Below are positions 43,703 through 54,879 of a stretch of 64,000 nucleotides of DNA, in pieces. Position 1 is the first letter of the stretch, and every line of letters starts with the position of its first letter. The stretch is taken from the NCBI RefSeq assembly GCF_016899935.1, contig NZ_JACJJK010000001.1, positions 310,001-374,000 of the forward strand, given 5' to 3'. Under the pieces are notes generated by a model, which saw only the letters and a list, made by a program, of their open reading frames with translations, searched no databases and had not been told where the DNA came from. Source of the stretch: Olsenella uli (GTDB lineage: Bacteria > Actinomycetota > Coriobacteriia > Coriobacteriales > Atopobiaceae). Made by a program: the position numbers and the translations under genes.

Positions 43703-43736
43703 CCCGGCGGGCGGCAGCGACTCGCCGCCCGCCGGG
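43703..43736 (+). terminator. GC hairpin after the acidic orphan gene
   Basis: A perfect 13-bp stem CCCGGCGGGCGGC/GCCGCCCGCCGGG with an eight-base loop, seven bases after the stop, but with only a weak T-rich tail. Confidence 0.65.
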
Positions 43737-43743
43737 CTTGCCC

Positions 43744-43770
43744 TTGCACCTCCTTCTATTTTTGTATAAC
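43744..43770 (+). promoter_or_regulatory. Candidate promoter of the RHH toxin-antitoxin-like pair
   Basis: TTGCAC and TATAAC are separated by 15 bp in an AT-rich island, 25 bp before the ATG. The spacing is short, and the AACGTT/TTAACG words just downstream could be an operator. Confidence 0.35.
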
Positions 43771-43794
43771 GTTCTGTTTAACGAAAGGTGCGCC

Positions 43795-44133
43795 ATGAGG
43801 AAGGAACTCATCCTGATCCATGAACGCATCCATCGACGTCATCCGGAACTCACGGACCTCGACGTGCGGACGGCCTGGCTCGACGCCTTCGCCATCGGCG
43901 AGCGCGTCGGCGCCGACCTGCCACGACCGACGCTCGTCGGTCTGGGATACGACGGACGCGGTCGAGCTCTGGAAATGATCGGAACCGTCTTGGAGGACGG
44001 GGTCACGCTGGTCTACCATGCCCGAACCCCGCCGACGAAGAAGGTGCTGCGCGAACTGGAGGAGGCGCATCGTGGAGTACATCACGCAGGGAGGCGACGC
44101 CCTCACCGACCGGGACATCGAAGAGCTGGCTGA
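43795..44133 (+). CDS. Putative toxin of an RHH toxin-antitoxin pair
   Basis: A 112-residue protein. The body HPELTDLDVRTAWLDAF, VGLGYDGRGRALEMIG and DGVTLVYHARTPPTKKVLREL resembles small uncharacterised actinobacterial proteins encoded next to CopG-like antitoxins, with a beta-strand core and a conserved HAxxPTKK-like end. The last 20 residues are encoded in the overlap with the next gene and are low-complexity. Toxin activity is inferred from context only. The island is more AT-rich upstream than its neighbours. Confidence 0.6.
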   Translation: MRKELILIHERIHRRHPELTDLDVRTAWLDAFAIGERVGADLPRPTLVGLGYDGRGRALEMIGTVLEDGVTLVYHARTPPTKKVLRELEEAHRGVHHAGRRRPHRPGHRRAG

Positions 44134-44344
44134 GCGCTTCGAGCGCGGCGAGCTCCCTGGAAGATGGGGCCGCGTGCTGGTGGGGCGCCCGCGCATAAGC
44201 TCGGAGCAGCTCAAGCTCATCGGGGTCAGGGTGCCCGAGTCGGAAGTGCGCGCCTTTGACGCGAAGGCGGCCAGGAACGGTCAGACGCGCTCACAGCGAC
44301 TGCGCCAGCTCATCGAGCGCGACCTCGACGAGGACGGCGCCTAG
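44072..44344 (+). CDS. Ribbon-helix-helix (CopG-type) antitoxin-like protein
   Basis: A 90-residue protein starting at GTG 44072, eight bases after GGAGGAG and 62 bp inside the preceding gene. The N-terminal half (LTDRDIEELAERFERGELPG) resembles the toxin-contacting extension seen before RHH domains; the C-terminal half LKLIGVRVPESEVRAFDAKA with SQRLRQLIERDL is a ribbon-helix-helix. Such proteins neutralise the partner toxin and repress their own promoter. A longer reading from ATG 44018 is rejected because the ribosome site favours the GTG. Confidence 0.75.
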   Translation: MEYITQGGDALTDRDIEELAERFERGELPGRWGRVLVGRPRISSEQLKLIGVRVPESEVRAFDAKAARNGQTRSQRLRQLIERDLDEDGA

Positions 44345-44508
44345 CCTCATGCGACCCGGAGAGGAGACGTAGCGGTCCTGTGCCCTCCGGAGCCGGCTCG
44401 GGGCGCCGTGTGTGGAGTCTGGCCGTACTTCTCGGCCGCGACCTCGCCCGCAGGGGCGTTGGTGGCACTATGAAAACGTTGTGCCGCCGACGCGAAGGGG
44501 GACGAGAG

Positions 44509-46194
44509 GTGGGCCACGGGTCCGTGTATCAGCCGAAGCACATGAGGTCCTCGACGCCCGTCGAGGCCACGGCCGCCGACGCCGGGACGCCCCGTCCCGA
44601 GGGCCCGTCGGAGCCGGCCACGCAGGAGCAGGTCGGCCGCAGCGCGGCGCTGATGAGCGTCCTGGTGATCGTGAGCCGCCTCACCGGGTTCCTGCGCACC
44701 TGGGGCCAGGCCTACGCCATCGGCGTCACGGTGATGGCCAGCTGCTACTCCGTGGCCAACAACCTCCCCAACCAGCTCTACGAGCTCGTCGCCGCCGGCA
44801 TGCTGACCACGGCGTTCCTTCCGGTCTACATGACGGTCAAGAAGCGCGCCGGCGCCGAGGGGGCGAGCGCCTACACCTCCAACCTCGTCTCCATCGTGCT
44901 CGTGGTCATGGGCGCCGTCGCCGTCCTGGGGTTCGTCTTTGCCGCGCAGATGGTCTACACGCAGTCGTTCACCGCGACCGACGAGTTCGACTTCGACCTC
45001 GCGGTCTACTTCTTCCGGTTCTTCGTGATCGAGGTCGTGCTCTACGCCCTGTCGTCGATCTTCTCGGGTGTGCTCAACGCCGAGCGCGACTACTTCTGGG
45101 GCCAGGCGGCTCCCATCTTCAACAACTTCGTGACCACCGCCTCCTTCCTGGCCTACGCCGCGCTCGCCGACTCCAACCCCCAGCTCGCGCTCCTCATGCT
45201 CGCGCTCGGCAACCCGCTCGGGGTGGCCGTCCAGGTCGTCCTGCAGATCCCCCCGATGCTTCGCCACGGCATCCGCCTGCGCTTCCGCATCGACCTGCAC
45301 GACCCTCTGCTGAAGGAGACCCTCAGGATCGGCGTCCCCTCCGTCGCCGTGGTGGTCGCCTCGTTCGTCACCACCTCGGTCCAGTCGACCTCGGCGCTCT
45401 CCGTCGAGGCCACGGGCGCCTCGATCACCTACTACTCGCGCCTGTGGTATACGCTGCCCTACTCCATCCTCACGGTCCCCATCACCACGGCCATGTTCAC
45501 GGAGCTTTCCGACTACTGGGCACGTGACGACCGCACGTCATTCGCGCGCGGCATCGTCTCGGGTTCGGGGCAGATCCTGTTCTTCTCGGTCCCCTTCATG
45601 CTCTACCTGATCGTCTTCTCGGTGCCCCTCATATCGATCCTCGCGGCGGGCAGCTTCTCCGAGGAGGCCCTCGCCATGACGGCCTCCTATCTCGCCGTGT
45701 ACGCGATCTCGCTCCCCTTCTACGCGGTCTATATGTACCTGCAGAAGGTCGCCTCGGCGATGCGGCGCATGATGCTGTGCGCCTTTGCCAACGCGGCGGC
45801 CGCCGTCGTCCAAGTGGTAACGCTGCTGGTGTTCACCCCCGTCGTCGGGCTGAACTTCGTCGCCTTCTCCTCGACCCTCTTCTTCGTCACACTCTGCGTC
45901 GTCATGTTCGCGAGCCTTCACCGGGCGCTCGGGCACATCGGGCTCGGCGGCCTCCTTGCCTCCGCCCTGCGCGCGCTCGCGCTCGGCCTGGCGGGCGCAC
46001 TGGTGGGGGCGCTCATTCTGCGCGTCCTCGACTCCGTCGTCGGGGACTGCATGGGCTCGCTCCTCCGCTCGGCCGCCTACTGCGTGCTCGCGGGGGTTCC
46101 CGCCCTCCTCGTCACCTACGGCGGCGGCATGCTCCTGCACGTGCCGGAGGCGGAGATGATCCGGCGCCTGGCGCGGCGCGTCCTGCGGCGCTAG
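44509..46194 (+). CDS. murJ: MurJ/MviN-family lipid II flippase
   Basis: A 561-residue protein with a hydrophilic N-terminus of about 40 residues and about 14 membrane helices. Family features include SVLVIVSRLTGFLRTWGQAYAIG, NNLPNQLYELVAAGMLTTAFLPVY, and IFSGVLNAERDYFWGQAAPIFNN. It moves lipid-linked peptidoglycan precursor across the membrane. GTG 44509 is chosen for AAGGGGG upstream; an ATG at 44380 is in frame but has no ribosome site. It overlaps the convergent ybaK by 4 bp. Confidence 0.92.
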   Translation: MGHGSVYQPKHMRSSTPVEATAADAGTPRPEGPSEPATQEQVGRSAALMSVLVIVSRLTGFLRTWGQAYAIGVTVMASCYSVANNLPNQLYELVAAGMLTTAFLPVYMTVKKRAGAEGASAYTSNLVSIVLVVMGAVAVLGFVFAAQMVYTQSFTATDEFDFDLAVYFFRFFVIEVVLYALSSIFSGVLNAERDYFWGQAAPIFNNFVTTASFLAYAALADSNPQLALLMLALGNPLGVAVQVVLQIPPMLRHGIRLRFRIDLHDPLLKETLRIGVPSVAVVVASFVTTSVQSTSALSVEATGASITYYSRLWYTLPYSILTVPITTAMFTELSDYWARDDRTSFARGIVSGSGQILFFSVPFMLYLIVFSVPLISILAAGSFSEEALAMTASYLAVYAISLPFYAVYMYLQKVASAMRRMMLCAFANAAAAVVQVVTLLVFTPVVGLNFVAFSSTLFFVTLCVVMFASLHRALGHIGLGGLLASALRALALGLAGALVGALILRVLDSVVGDCMGSLLRSAAYCVLAGVPALLVTYGGGMLLHVPEAEMIRRLARRVLRR

Positions 46195-46691
46195 CCCCGT
46201 ACGATGTCGGCGAGGGCGGCGTCGCAGAAGCGCGCGAGGTCGTCCGGGGCGAGCGTGAGGCTGAGGCCGCGTCGCCCGCCCGAGACGTGGATCTCGTCGA
46301 AGAGCTGGGCCGTCTCGTCGATGAGCGTGGGAAACCGCTTCTTCATGCCGACCGGCGAGCAGCCGCCGCGCACGTAGCCCGTGACCGGCTCGAGGTCGCG
46401 CACATGCATCAGGCTGAGGCTCTTCTCGCCCGCCGCCGCAGCCGCCTTCTTGAGGTCGAGCTCGTCGGCCACCGGCAGGCAGCAGACCACGTGGCCGCCC
46501 GCCGGCGTCACGCACACGAGCGTCTTGAAGCTCGCCGCCGGGTCCTCGCCGAGCATCTGGGCTATGTGCAGCCCGAGCTCGCTCGAGGTGTCCGTCTCGT
46601 CGACCTCGTAGGTCACGTGCGAGAAGGGCACGCCGGCCGTCTCCAGCTCGCGCATCGCGTTGGTCTTCTGGAACTTCTCCCGGCGCGCCAC
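46191..46691 (-). CDS. ybaK: Cys-tRNA(Pro)/Cys-tRNA(Cys) deacylase YbaK
   Basis: A 166-residue trans-editing protein that removes Cys from tRNA(Pro). The catalytic Lys lies in AASFKTLVCV near residue 56, and the GGCSPVGMKKRFPTLID loop near 110 is the GxSPxGxKK signature of true YbaK. The C-terminal GGRRGLSLTLAPDDL matches the family. It lies 4 bp upstream of the uvrA stop, probably transcribed separately as a tail-in neighbour of murJ. Confidence 0.94.
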   Translation of the reverse strand: MARREKFQKTNAMRELETAGVPFSHVTYEVDETDTSSELGLHIAQMLGEDPAASFKTLVCVTPAGGHVVCCLPVADELDLKKAAAAAGEKSLSLMHVRDLEPVTGYVRGGCSPVGMKKRFPTLIDETAQLFDEIHVSGGRRGLSLTLAPDDLARFCDAALADIVRG

Positions 46692-46695
46692 GGGC

Positions 46696-49569
<2,874 letters not shown>

Positions 49570-49622
49570 GGGACCCTCCTCGGATGTGCCGGCCGGACCA
49601 ACCTTGTAATTGTAGCCCGTGG

Positions 49623-49686
49623 GGGCTGGGGGCATTCCTCCGGGAGGTGCGCTTCGCGGAACCTCCCTACGGAATGCCCCCAGCCC
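49623..49686. repeat. 64-bp hairpin element, copy 1
   Basis: Outer arms GGGCTGGGGGCATTCC and its exact complement enclose the inner stem GGGAGGT/ACCTCCC and a GCGC-TTC-GCG tip. The inner 41 bp are an inverted near-copy of the element at 49793-49856, whereas the outer arms differ. It lies 53 bp upstream of uvrA. Confidence 0.88.
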
Positions 49687-49792
49687 ATCACCTCCAACAA
49701 CTAGGTACCGAGCAGCACCGAAGTGGCGCGCCGGGCGCCGCGAGCCGGGCGTCCCCGTCGTCGCCGCTCGCTGCGAAAGATTGGTTGCCGTA

Positions 49793-49856
49793 GGCGTCCC
49801 GGTGTTCCGCAGGGAAGTTCCGCGCAGCGCACTTCCCGGAGGAACACCGGGGCGCC
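49793..49856. repeat. 64-bp hairpin element, copy 2
   Basis: Outer arms GGCGTCCCGGTGTTCC and GGAACACCGGGGCGCC (one mismatch) enclose the inner stem GGGAAGT/ACTTCCC. It has the same length and architecture as copy 1, in opposite orientation, just after the MBL-fold gene. Confidence 0.88.
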
Positions 49857-49865
49857 CCGAGAAAC

Positions 49866-50942
49866 CTACCGTTCCGCAGCGACGTAGCGGTGCACGCCCG
49901 CGGCGTCGGGCTCGCGGCGGACGGCGCCCGTCGCCACGAGGTGATCGAGGTGCGCCACGCTCTCGGAGGCGAGAAACCACCTCGTGAGCGCCGGCGTGGC
50001 GGCCCAGTCCTGCGGGTGCAGGCGCCAGCCCATCTCGCCCACCAGCTCGCGGCCCGCCCGCCCCGGCTCGCGCCGGATCGCCTCCAGCGCGCGGGCGCTG
50101 CGGCGCTCGTGGTGGTCGGCGTTCTTCTCGCACCGCACGGCGAGCGGGCCGCCCTGCAGGCCGTGGCCCAGGAAGGCGTGCTCGACGCCGCACGCGGCGA
50201 GCCGCCGCAGCGTGGCGACCTGCTCCCCGATGGGGTCCTCGCCCTCGTCCCAGAAGCCGATGCACGTGGAGCACAGGAAGAGCACCGCGTCGCCGAGAAA
50301 CGCCGTGCGGGTGCGCGGCTCCCAGAGCGCGCACTGCCCCGGCGTGTGCCCGGGGGTCGGCACGACCTCGAGCTCCCAGCGCCCGCAGCGCAGCGCCGCG
50401 CCGGCCGCCACCGTCTCGAACGCGATCTTCTCGGCCTCGAAGTTGCGCGCGTGATCCCAGATGACGTCGGCGAGCTCGGCGGACTCGACGGCGGGAAAGC
50501 CCTCCGCGCACAGGCGCCGCACCATCGTCTCGCGCCAGGCCGGCACGGCGAAGCGGCGCATGTCGGCGAGCACGCCCTCCGGGACCACCACGCGGGCGCC
50601 CGCGGCGGCGAGCTCGCGCGCGAGCCCGGTGTGGTCGATGTGGGCGTGCGTGAAGAAGACCTTGACGTCCTCGGCGTCCACGCCCAGGCCCAGGAGCGCC
50701 CGCATGAGGCGCGTGTCGTTGAAGTCGTCCGGCGTCCCGGAGTCCACGACGAGCGTCTCGTCGCCGTCGCGGACCACGAAGGCGTTCACCGACGGCAGGA
50801 AGGTGTCGTGCATGAGCAGCTCGACGCGCCAGACCTCGGGCTCCTCGAGCACCCGGTGGCAGGTGAAGCCGTCCCCGTCGAGCGTGAAGCAGTTCTCGCC
50901 GCAGCCCTGCCCCCAGTCCGCGTCGCGTACGTCGCCTGTCAT
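49866..50942 (-). CDS. MBL-fold metallo-hydrolase
   Basis: A 358-residue metallo-beta-lactamase-fold protein. The metal motif [13 protein letters not shown] near residue 87 gives HxHxDH; further ligands lie in [12 protein letters not shown] near 190, LGDAVLF near 208 and FLGHGLQ near 245. A C-terminal helical domain (about 270-358) resembles the winged-helix extension of the LACTB2/glyoxalase II-like group. GGAGGGAGG precedes the ATG. Substrate unknown. It is divergent from mrp. Confidence 0.85.
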   Translation of the reverse strand: MTGDVRDADWGQGCGENCFTLDGDGFTCHRVLEEPEVWRVELLMHDTFLPSVNAFVVRDGDETLVVDSGTPDDFNDTRLMRALLGLGVDAEDVKVFFTHAHIDHTGLARELAAAGARVVVPEGVLADMRRFAVPAWRETMVRRLCAEGFPAVESAELADVIWDHARNFEAEKIAFETVAAGAALRCGRWELEVVPTPGHTPGQCALWEPRTRTAFLGDAVLFLCSTCIGFWDEGEDPIGEQVATLRRLAACGVEHAFLGHGLQGGPLAVRCEKNADHHERRSARALEAIRREPGRAGRELVGEMGWRLHPQDWAATPALTRWFLASESVAHLDHLVATGAVRREPDAAGVHRYVAAER

Positions 50943-50967
50943 GTGCGGCCTCCCTCCGAGCGACACC

Positions 50968-50979
50968 GTTCTTCTCGCC
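50968..50979 (-). repeat. Boundary motif GGCGAGAAGAAC
   Basis: Perfect consensus 25 bp upstream of the MBL-fold gene start, oriented with it, in the divergent region shared with mrp. Confidence 0.6.
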
Positions 50980-51050
50980 AGTATGCCCCATCCGGGGGAC
51001 CTTGGTTAGAATTGACACGAGCAAACACGGGCCACGACGAGAGGAACGGC

Positions 51051-51926
51051 ATGGACCAGAACGAGCAGGACAAGCTTCGCCAGGAGGTCGACGAGGTGCT
51101 GCACGGCCAGAAGCAGCCCCAGGAGCCGGCCGGCTTCCAGCAGAACGACTACTCCAACATCCGCCACGTCATCGGAGTGATGTCGGGCAAGGGCGGCGTG
51201 GGCAAGTCGCTCGTCTGCGGCATCCTGGCCGTGGAGCTCGCGCGGCGCGGCGCTCGCGTGGGCATCCTCGACGCCGACATCACCGGTCCCTCGATCCCGC
51301 GCATGATGGGTCTCGCAGACGCGCGCGCCCGCGGCGTGGACGACCTCATCGTCCCCGTGCTCACGAAGGGCGGCATCAAGGTCATGAGCGCCAACCTCGT
51401 ACTGGAGCACGAGAGCGATCCGGTGCTCTGGCGCGGTCCCGTCGTGGCCGGCGCGATCAAGCAGTTCTGGGAGGACTGCGCCTGGGGCGAGCTGGACTAC
51501 CTGCTCGTGGACATGCCCCCGGGGACGGGCGACGTGGCGCTCACCGTGTTCCAGTCGCTGCCCGTGGACGGCGTGGTCATCGTGAGCTCGCCGCAGGACC
51601 TGGTGCAGATGGTCGTCGGCAAGGCCGTGAACATGGCCAACATGATGAACGTGCCGGTGCTCGGCCTCGTGGAGAACATGGCCTACGTGGAGTGCCCGCA
51701 CTGCGGCGAGAGGATCTACCCCTACGGCCCGAGCCGCCTCGCGGAGACCGCCCAGGCCTTCGACGTGGACGCGCTGGGGCAGCTGCCGATGGACGCCGCG
51801 CTCGCCGAGGCCTGCGACACGGGCACCTTCGAGGGCAAGCTCCCCGAGGGCCTCTTGCCGGACGCCGTGGAGGCCGTCGTGCGCACCGCCGAGTTCATGG
51901 ACGCGCTGCACGGCCAGGACAAGTAA
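51051..51926 (+). CDS. mrp: Mrp/NBP35-family Fe-S cluster carrier ATPase
   Basis: A 291-residue P-loop ATPase (ApbC/Mrp) that binds and transfers Fe-S clusters. The deviant Walker A is [16 protein letters not shown] near residue 45; [27 protein letters not shown] and the cluster-binding [12 protein letters not shown] near 205 follow. The first 35 residues are Gln/Glu-rich and lack the DUF59 domain. The next gene starts right after its TAA, so they are probably co-transcribed. Confidence 0.93.
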   Translation: MDQNEQDKLRQEVDEVLHGQKQPQEPAGFQQNDYSNIRHVIGVMSGKGGVGKSLVCGILAVELARRGARVGILDADITGPSIPRMMGLADARARGVDDLIVPVLTKGGIKVMSANLVLEHESDPVLWRGPVVAGAIKQFWEDCAWGELDYLLVDMPPGTGDVALTVFQSLPVDGVVIVSSPQDLVQMVVGKAVNMANMMNVPVLGLVENMAYVECPHCGERIYPYGPSRLAETAQAFDVDALGQLPMDAALAEACDTGTFEGKLPEGLLPDAVEAVVRTAEFMDALHGQDK

Positions 51927-51927
51927 C

Positions 51928-53115
51928 GTGGCGCGCGGGCCGAGAAGAACCTCGAGGTCGCGGGCGCGCGAGGAGGCGCTGGCCGCTGCGGGGGCCGTGC
52001 GCGTCCCCGCGCGCTGCGACGTCTGCGTGGTCGGCGGCGGGGCGGCCGGCCTCGCGGCGGCGATCGCGGCCGCAGGGGCGGGCGCGTCCGTCGTGGTGCT
52101 CGAGCACGCACCCGAGTGCGGGCGCACGATCCTCGCCACGGGCAACGGCCGCTGCAATTTCTCCAACGCGCGGCTCGCGTGGGAGCGCTACAACGACCCG
52201 GCGTTCGTCGAGGCCGTCTGCGGGCCGCGCTTTGACGAGGACGTGCTGGGGTTCTTCGGGGAATGCGGCCTCGCCTGGGCCGAGGAGGAGGGCGGGCGCC
52301 TCTATCCCCTCTCGCGCCAGGCGGCCTCGGTGCGCGCGGTGCTGCTCGGGCGCGCCCGGAGGGCCGGAGCCGTGCTGGCGGCCGCGCGCGAGGTCGTCGG
52401 CCTGGCAGGCGAGGGGGACGGCTGGCGCGTCTCGTATGCGGGCGTGAGCTCGGGCGCGCTGACCGCACGCTCCCTGGTGCTCGCGGTTGGCGGCGGCGAG
52501 GAGCTCACCCGCTCGCTGGGCCTTGCGTGCGCGCCCTACGAGCCGGTGCTCTGCCCGCTCGCGTGCGAGAGTCCCGACGGTGTGTCGCTCGCTGAGTTGG
52601 ACGGCCGGCGCGCGCACGTGGTCGCGCGGCTCCTGTGCGACGGCGCCGAGGTGGCCCGCGAGGAGGGCGAGGTGCTCTTCCGCGGCTACGGGCTCTCGGG
52701 GATCGCGGTCTTCGACCTCTCGCGCGTCGCGCGCGCGGGCGACGTGATCGCGCTCGACCTGACGGACGGGCTCGACGGGGACCGGGCGCGGCGGCTCGCC
52801 GAGAGGGCGGGCGGGCTCGCCGGGCTTCTCGACCCCGTGATCGCCGAGGCGCTGGGGGGCTCGCTCGAGCTTGCCCGTGACCTGCGCCTCGTCGTGCGCG
52901 GCCCGGCCGAGCAGGAGCGCGCGCAGGTGACGCGCGGCGGGCTGGTCACGAGCCAGTTCGACCCGGCGACGCTCATGGCGCGCGCGGCGCCCGGGCTCTT
53001 CGCCTGCGGCGAGGCGCTCGACGTGGACGGCGCCTGCGGGGGCTTCAACCTCGCCTGGGCATGGAAGAGCGGCCTCGTGGCAGGCGCCGCGGCGGGCGCT
53101 GCGGCAACGGGCTGA
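51928..53115 (+). CDS. HI0933-like FAD-dependent oxidoreductase
   Basis: A 395-residue flavoprotein. The dinucleotide-binding motif CVVGGGAAGLAAAIAAAGAG starts near residue 32, GRTILATGNGRCNFSNA is the family signature near 70, and the C-terminal FAD contact is LFACGEALDVDGACGGFNLAWAWKSG. The start GTG 51928 directly follows the mrp stop, but GTG 51997 would give the more usual short N-terminus. The codons between contain the boundary motif GCCGAGAAGAAC (51939-51950). Reaction unknown; relatives reduce diverse substrates. Confidence 0.88.
   Translation: MARGPRRTSRSRAREEALAAAGAVRVPARCDVCVVGGGAAGLAAAIAAAGAGASVVVLEHAPECGRTILATGNGRCNFSNARLAWERYNDPAFVEAVCGPRFDEDVLGFFGECGLAWAEEEGGRLYPLSRQAASVRAVLLGRARRAGAVLAAAREVVGLAGEGDGWRVSYAGVSSGALTARSLVLAVGGGEELTRSLGLACAPYEPVLCPLACESPDGVSLAELDGRRAHVVARLLCDGAEVAREEGEVLFRGYGLSGIAVFDLSRVARAGDVIALDLTDGLDGDRARRLAERAGGLAGLLDPVIAEALGGSLELARDLRLVVRGPAEQERAQVTRGGLVTSQFDPATLMARAAPGLFACGEALDVDGACGGFNLAWAWKSGLVAGAAAGAAATG
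51939..51950 (+). repeat. Boundary motif GCCGAGAAGAAC at a gene start
   Basis: Eleven of twelve bases match the consensus. It is read in frame as part of Pro-Arg-Arg-Thr if translation begins at 51928, exactly as at 58415-58426. Confidence 0.55.
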
Positions 53116-53133
53116 GTCCCCGGGCGCGCTCGC

Positions 53134-53200
53134 CGAGGCGGAGCATCTGCGGAAAATGCCGCCATTTTTACGGACAGTTTTCCGCAGATGCTCCGTCTCG
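53134..53200. repeat. 67-bp perfect-arm hairpin
   Basis: Arms of 23 bp with one mismatch (core GGAGCATCTGCGGAAAA and complement) flank a 21-base loop containing GCCGCCATTTTTACGG. It occupies the gap between two co-directional flavoprotein genes, has no T-run, and is longer than a normal terminator. Confidence 0.85.
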
Positions 53201-53256
53201 AGAAACTGGCAGGGTGCGCGGCACGGTAAGCTGACGGGAGAGCAACGGGAGGACGG

Positions 53257-54879
53257 ATGATCGAGGTCTCAGGCATACGCGTGCCGCTCAGGGCGCTGGA
53301 CGGCACCGACGAGCGCGAGCTGGCGGCGTGTCGGCGCGCGCTGGCGCGCAAGCTGCACGTGGACGAGAGGGACCTCGTGAACGTGGAGCGCCGCCGCCGC
53401 TCGATCGACGCCCGCAGGCGCGGCAACGTCCAGCTCACCTTCACGCTGCGCGCGGAGCTCGCGGGGGGCACGCGGCTTCCGGCCGACAAGAGCGTCCGCA
53501 TCGTGGACGAGACGCCGTTCGCCTTCCCCGCCCCCGTGACGCGGCGCCCCGCAGGGCGTCCCGTCGTCGTGGGCGCCGGCTGCGCGGGGCTCTTCTGCGC
53601 GCTCTCTCTCGCGCGCGCCGGCCTCGAGCCGCTGCTCGTCGAGCGCGGCGACGACGCCGCGCGGCGCGCGGAGGCCGTATGCCGGCATAACGAGACCGGC
53701 GAGCTCGACTGCGAGAGCAACATCCAGTTCGGCGTCGGCGGCGCGGGGACCTTCTCGGACGGCAAGCTCCAGACCGGCACCAAGAGCCCCGCGCACCGCC
53801 TCATCCTCGAGACCTTCGCGGCGGCCGGGGCTCAGCCCCAGATTCTCTGGGACGCCAAGCCCCACATAGGAAGCGACGTGCTCCCCCGCGTGGTCACCGA
53901 CATCGTCCGCCAGATCGAGGAGGCGGGCGGCGAGGTCCGCACCCGCTGCCGCATGAGCGACCTCGACGTCGCGGGCGGACGCGTGCGCGGCATCACGCTC
54001 GTGACCACAGGCGAGGAGGGAACGGAGCGGGAGGAGCGCGTGGACGCGAGCTGCGTGGTCCTCGCCTGCGGCCATTCCGCGCGCGACGTCTTCGAGCTCC
54101 TGCGCGAGCGCGGCGTCACCATGGAGCGCAAGACCTTTGCCATGGGGGTGCGCATCGAGCATCTCCAGGCGGACGTCAACCGGGCGCTCTACGGGCCCGC
54201 CGCCGGCCATCCCGCGCTCGGCGCGGCCCCCTACAGCCTCTCCTGCCACCTTCCCTCCGGGCGCAGTGCGTTCTCGTTCTGCATGTGCCCCGGCGGTTAC
54301 GTGGTCTCTGCCGCGAGCGAGCCGGGCGGCGTCTGCACCAACGGCATGAGCCTCTCCGACCGCGCCGGCACGAACGCAAACTCGGGCCTGCTCGCCAACG
54401 TCTTCCCCGGGGACCTGCCCGGCGACGACGTGCTCGCCGGAGTGGAGCTCCAGCGCGCCTGCGAGCGGGCGGCCTTTGCGGCAGGGGGTGGCGCGTACGT
54501 GGCGCCCGCGCAGCTCGTCGGCGACTTCCTCCAGGGCGCGCCCAGCTCGTCCGGCGGTCGCGTGGCCCCCACCTACCCGCGCGGAGTCGCCTGGGGCGAC
54601 GTCGCTCCCTGCCTGCCTCCGTACGTGGCCGAGACGCTGCGAGAGGCGATCCCCGCCCTCGGGCGCAAACTGCGCGGCTTTGACGCGCCCGACGCCGTGC
54701 TCACCGGCGTGGAGACCCGCTCGAGCTCGCCCGTGCGCGTAACGCGCGGGGACGACGGCCAGAGCCTCTCCGTGCGCGGCCTCTGGCCCGTCGGCGAGGG
54801 CGCCGGCTACGCGGGCGGCATCATGAGCGCCGCCACCGACGGCATCCTCGCCGCCGAGAAGATCGTGGCGAGCCTCTAG
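53257..54879 (+). CDS. FAD-dependent dehydrogenase, COG2509 family
   Basis: A 540-residue flavoprotein. Residues 1-90 are an N-terminal domain with RALARKLHVDERDLVNVERRRRSIDARR, the FAD fold begins at PVVVGAGCAGLFCALSLARAG near 105, NIQFGVGGAGTFSDGKLQTG near 152 is the COG2509 signature, and GEGAGYAGGIMSAATDGI near the C-terminus contacts FAD. Members are uncharacterised oxidoreductases. GGGAGGACGG precedes the ATG. It overlaps the convergent hydrolase gene by 4 bp. Confidence 0.88.
   Translation: MIEVSGIRVPLRALDGTDERELAACRRALARKLHVDERDLVNVERRRRSIDARRRGNVQLTFTLRAELAGGTRLPADKSVRIVDETPFAFPAPVTRRPAGRPVVVGAGCAGLFCALSLARAGLEPLLVERGDDAARRAEAVCRHNETGELDCESNIQFGVGGAGTFSDGKLQTGTKSPAHRLILETFAAAGAQPQILWDAKPHIGSDVLPRVVTDIVRQIEEAGGEVRTRCRMSDLDVAGGRVRGITLVTTGEEGTEREERVDASCVVLACGHSARDVFELLRERGVTMERKTFAMGVRIEHLQADVNRALYGPAAGHPALGAAPYSLSCHLPSGRSAFSFCMCPGGYVVSAASEPGGVCTNGMSLSDRAGTNANSGLLANVFPGDLPGDDVLAGVELQRACERAAFAAGGGAYVAPAQLVGDFLQGAPSSSGGRVAPTYPRGVAWGDVAPCLPPYVAETLREAIPALGRKLRGFDAPDAVLTGVETRSSSPVRVTRGDDGQSLSVRGLWPVGEGAGYAGGIMSAATDGILAAEKIVASL

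Noticed and set aside
44018-44071. Longer antitoxin start at ATG 44018
   Set aside because: It would add an Arg-rich, low-complexity stretch, whereas GTG 44072 has GGAGGAG at ideal spacing.
49570-51024. N-terminal extension of uvrA in the same frame
   Set aside because: The extension runs through the two hairpin elements and antisense to none of its own motifs; UvrA's conserved start [10 protein letters not shown] with a ribosome site is at 49569.
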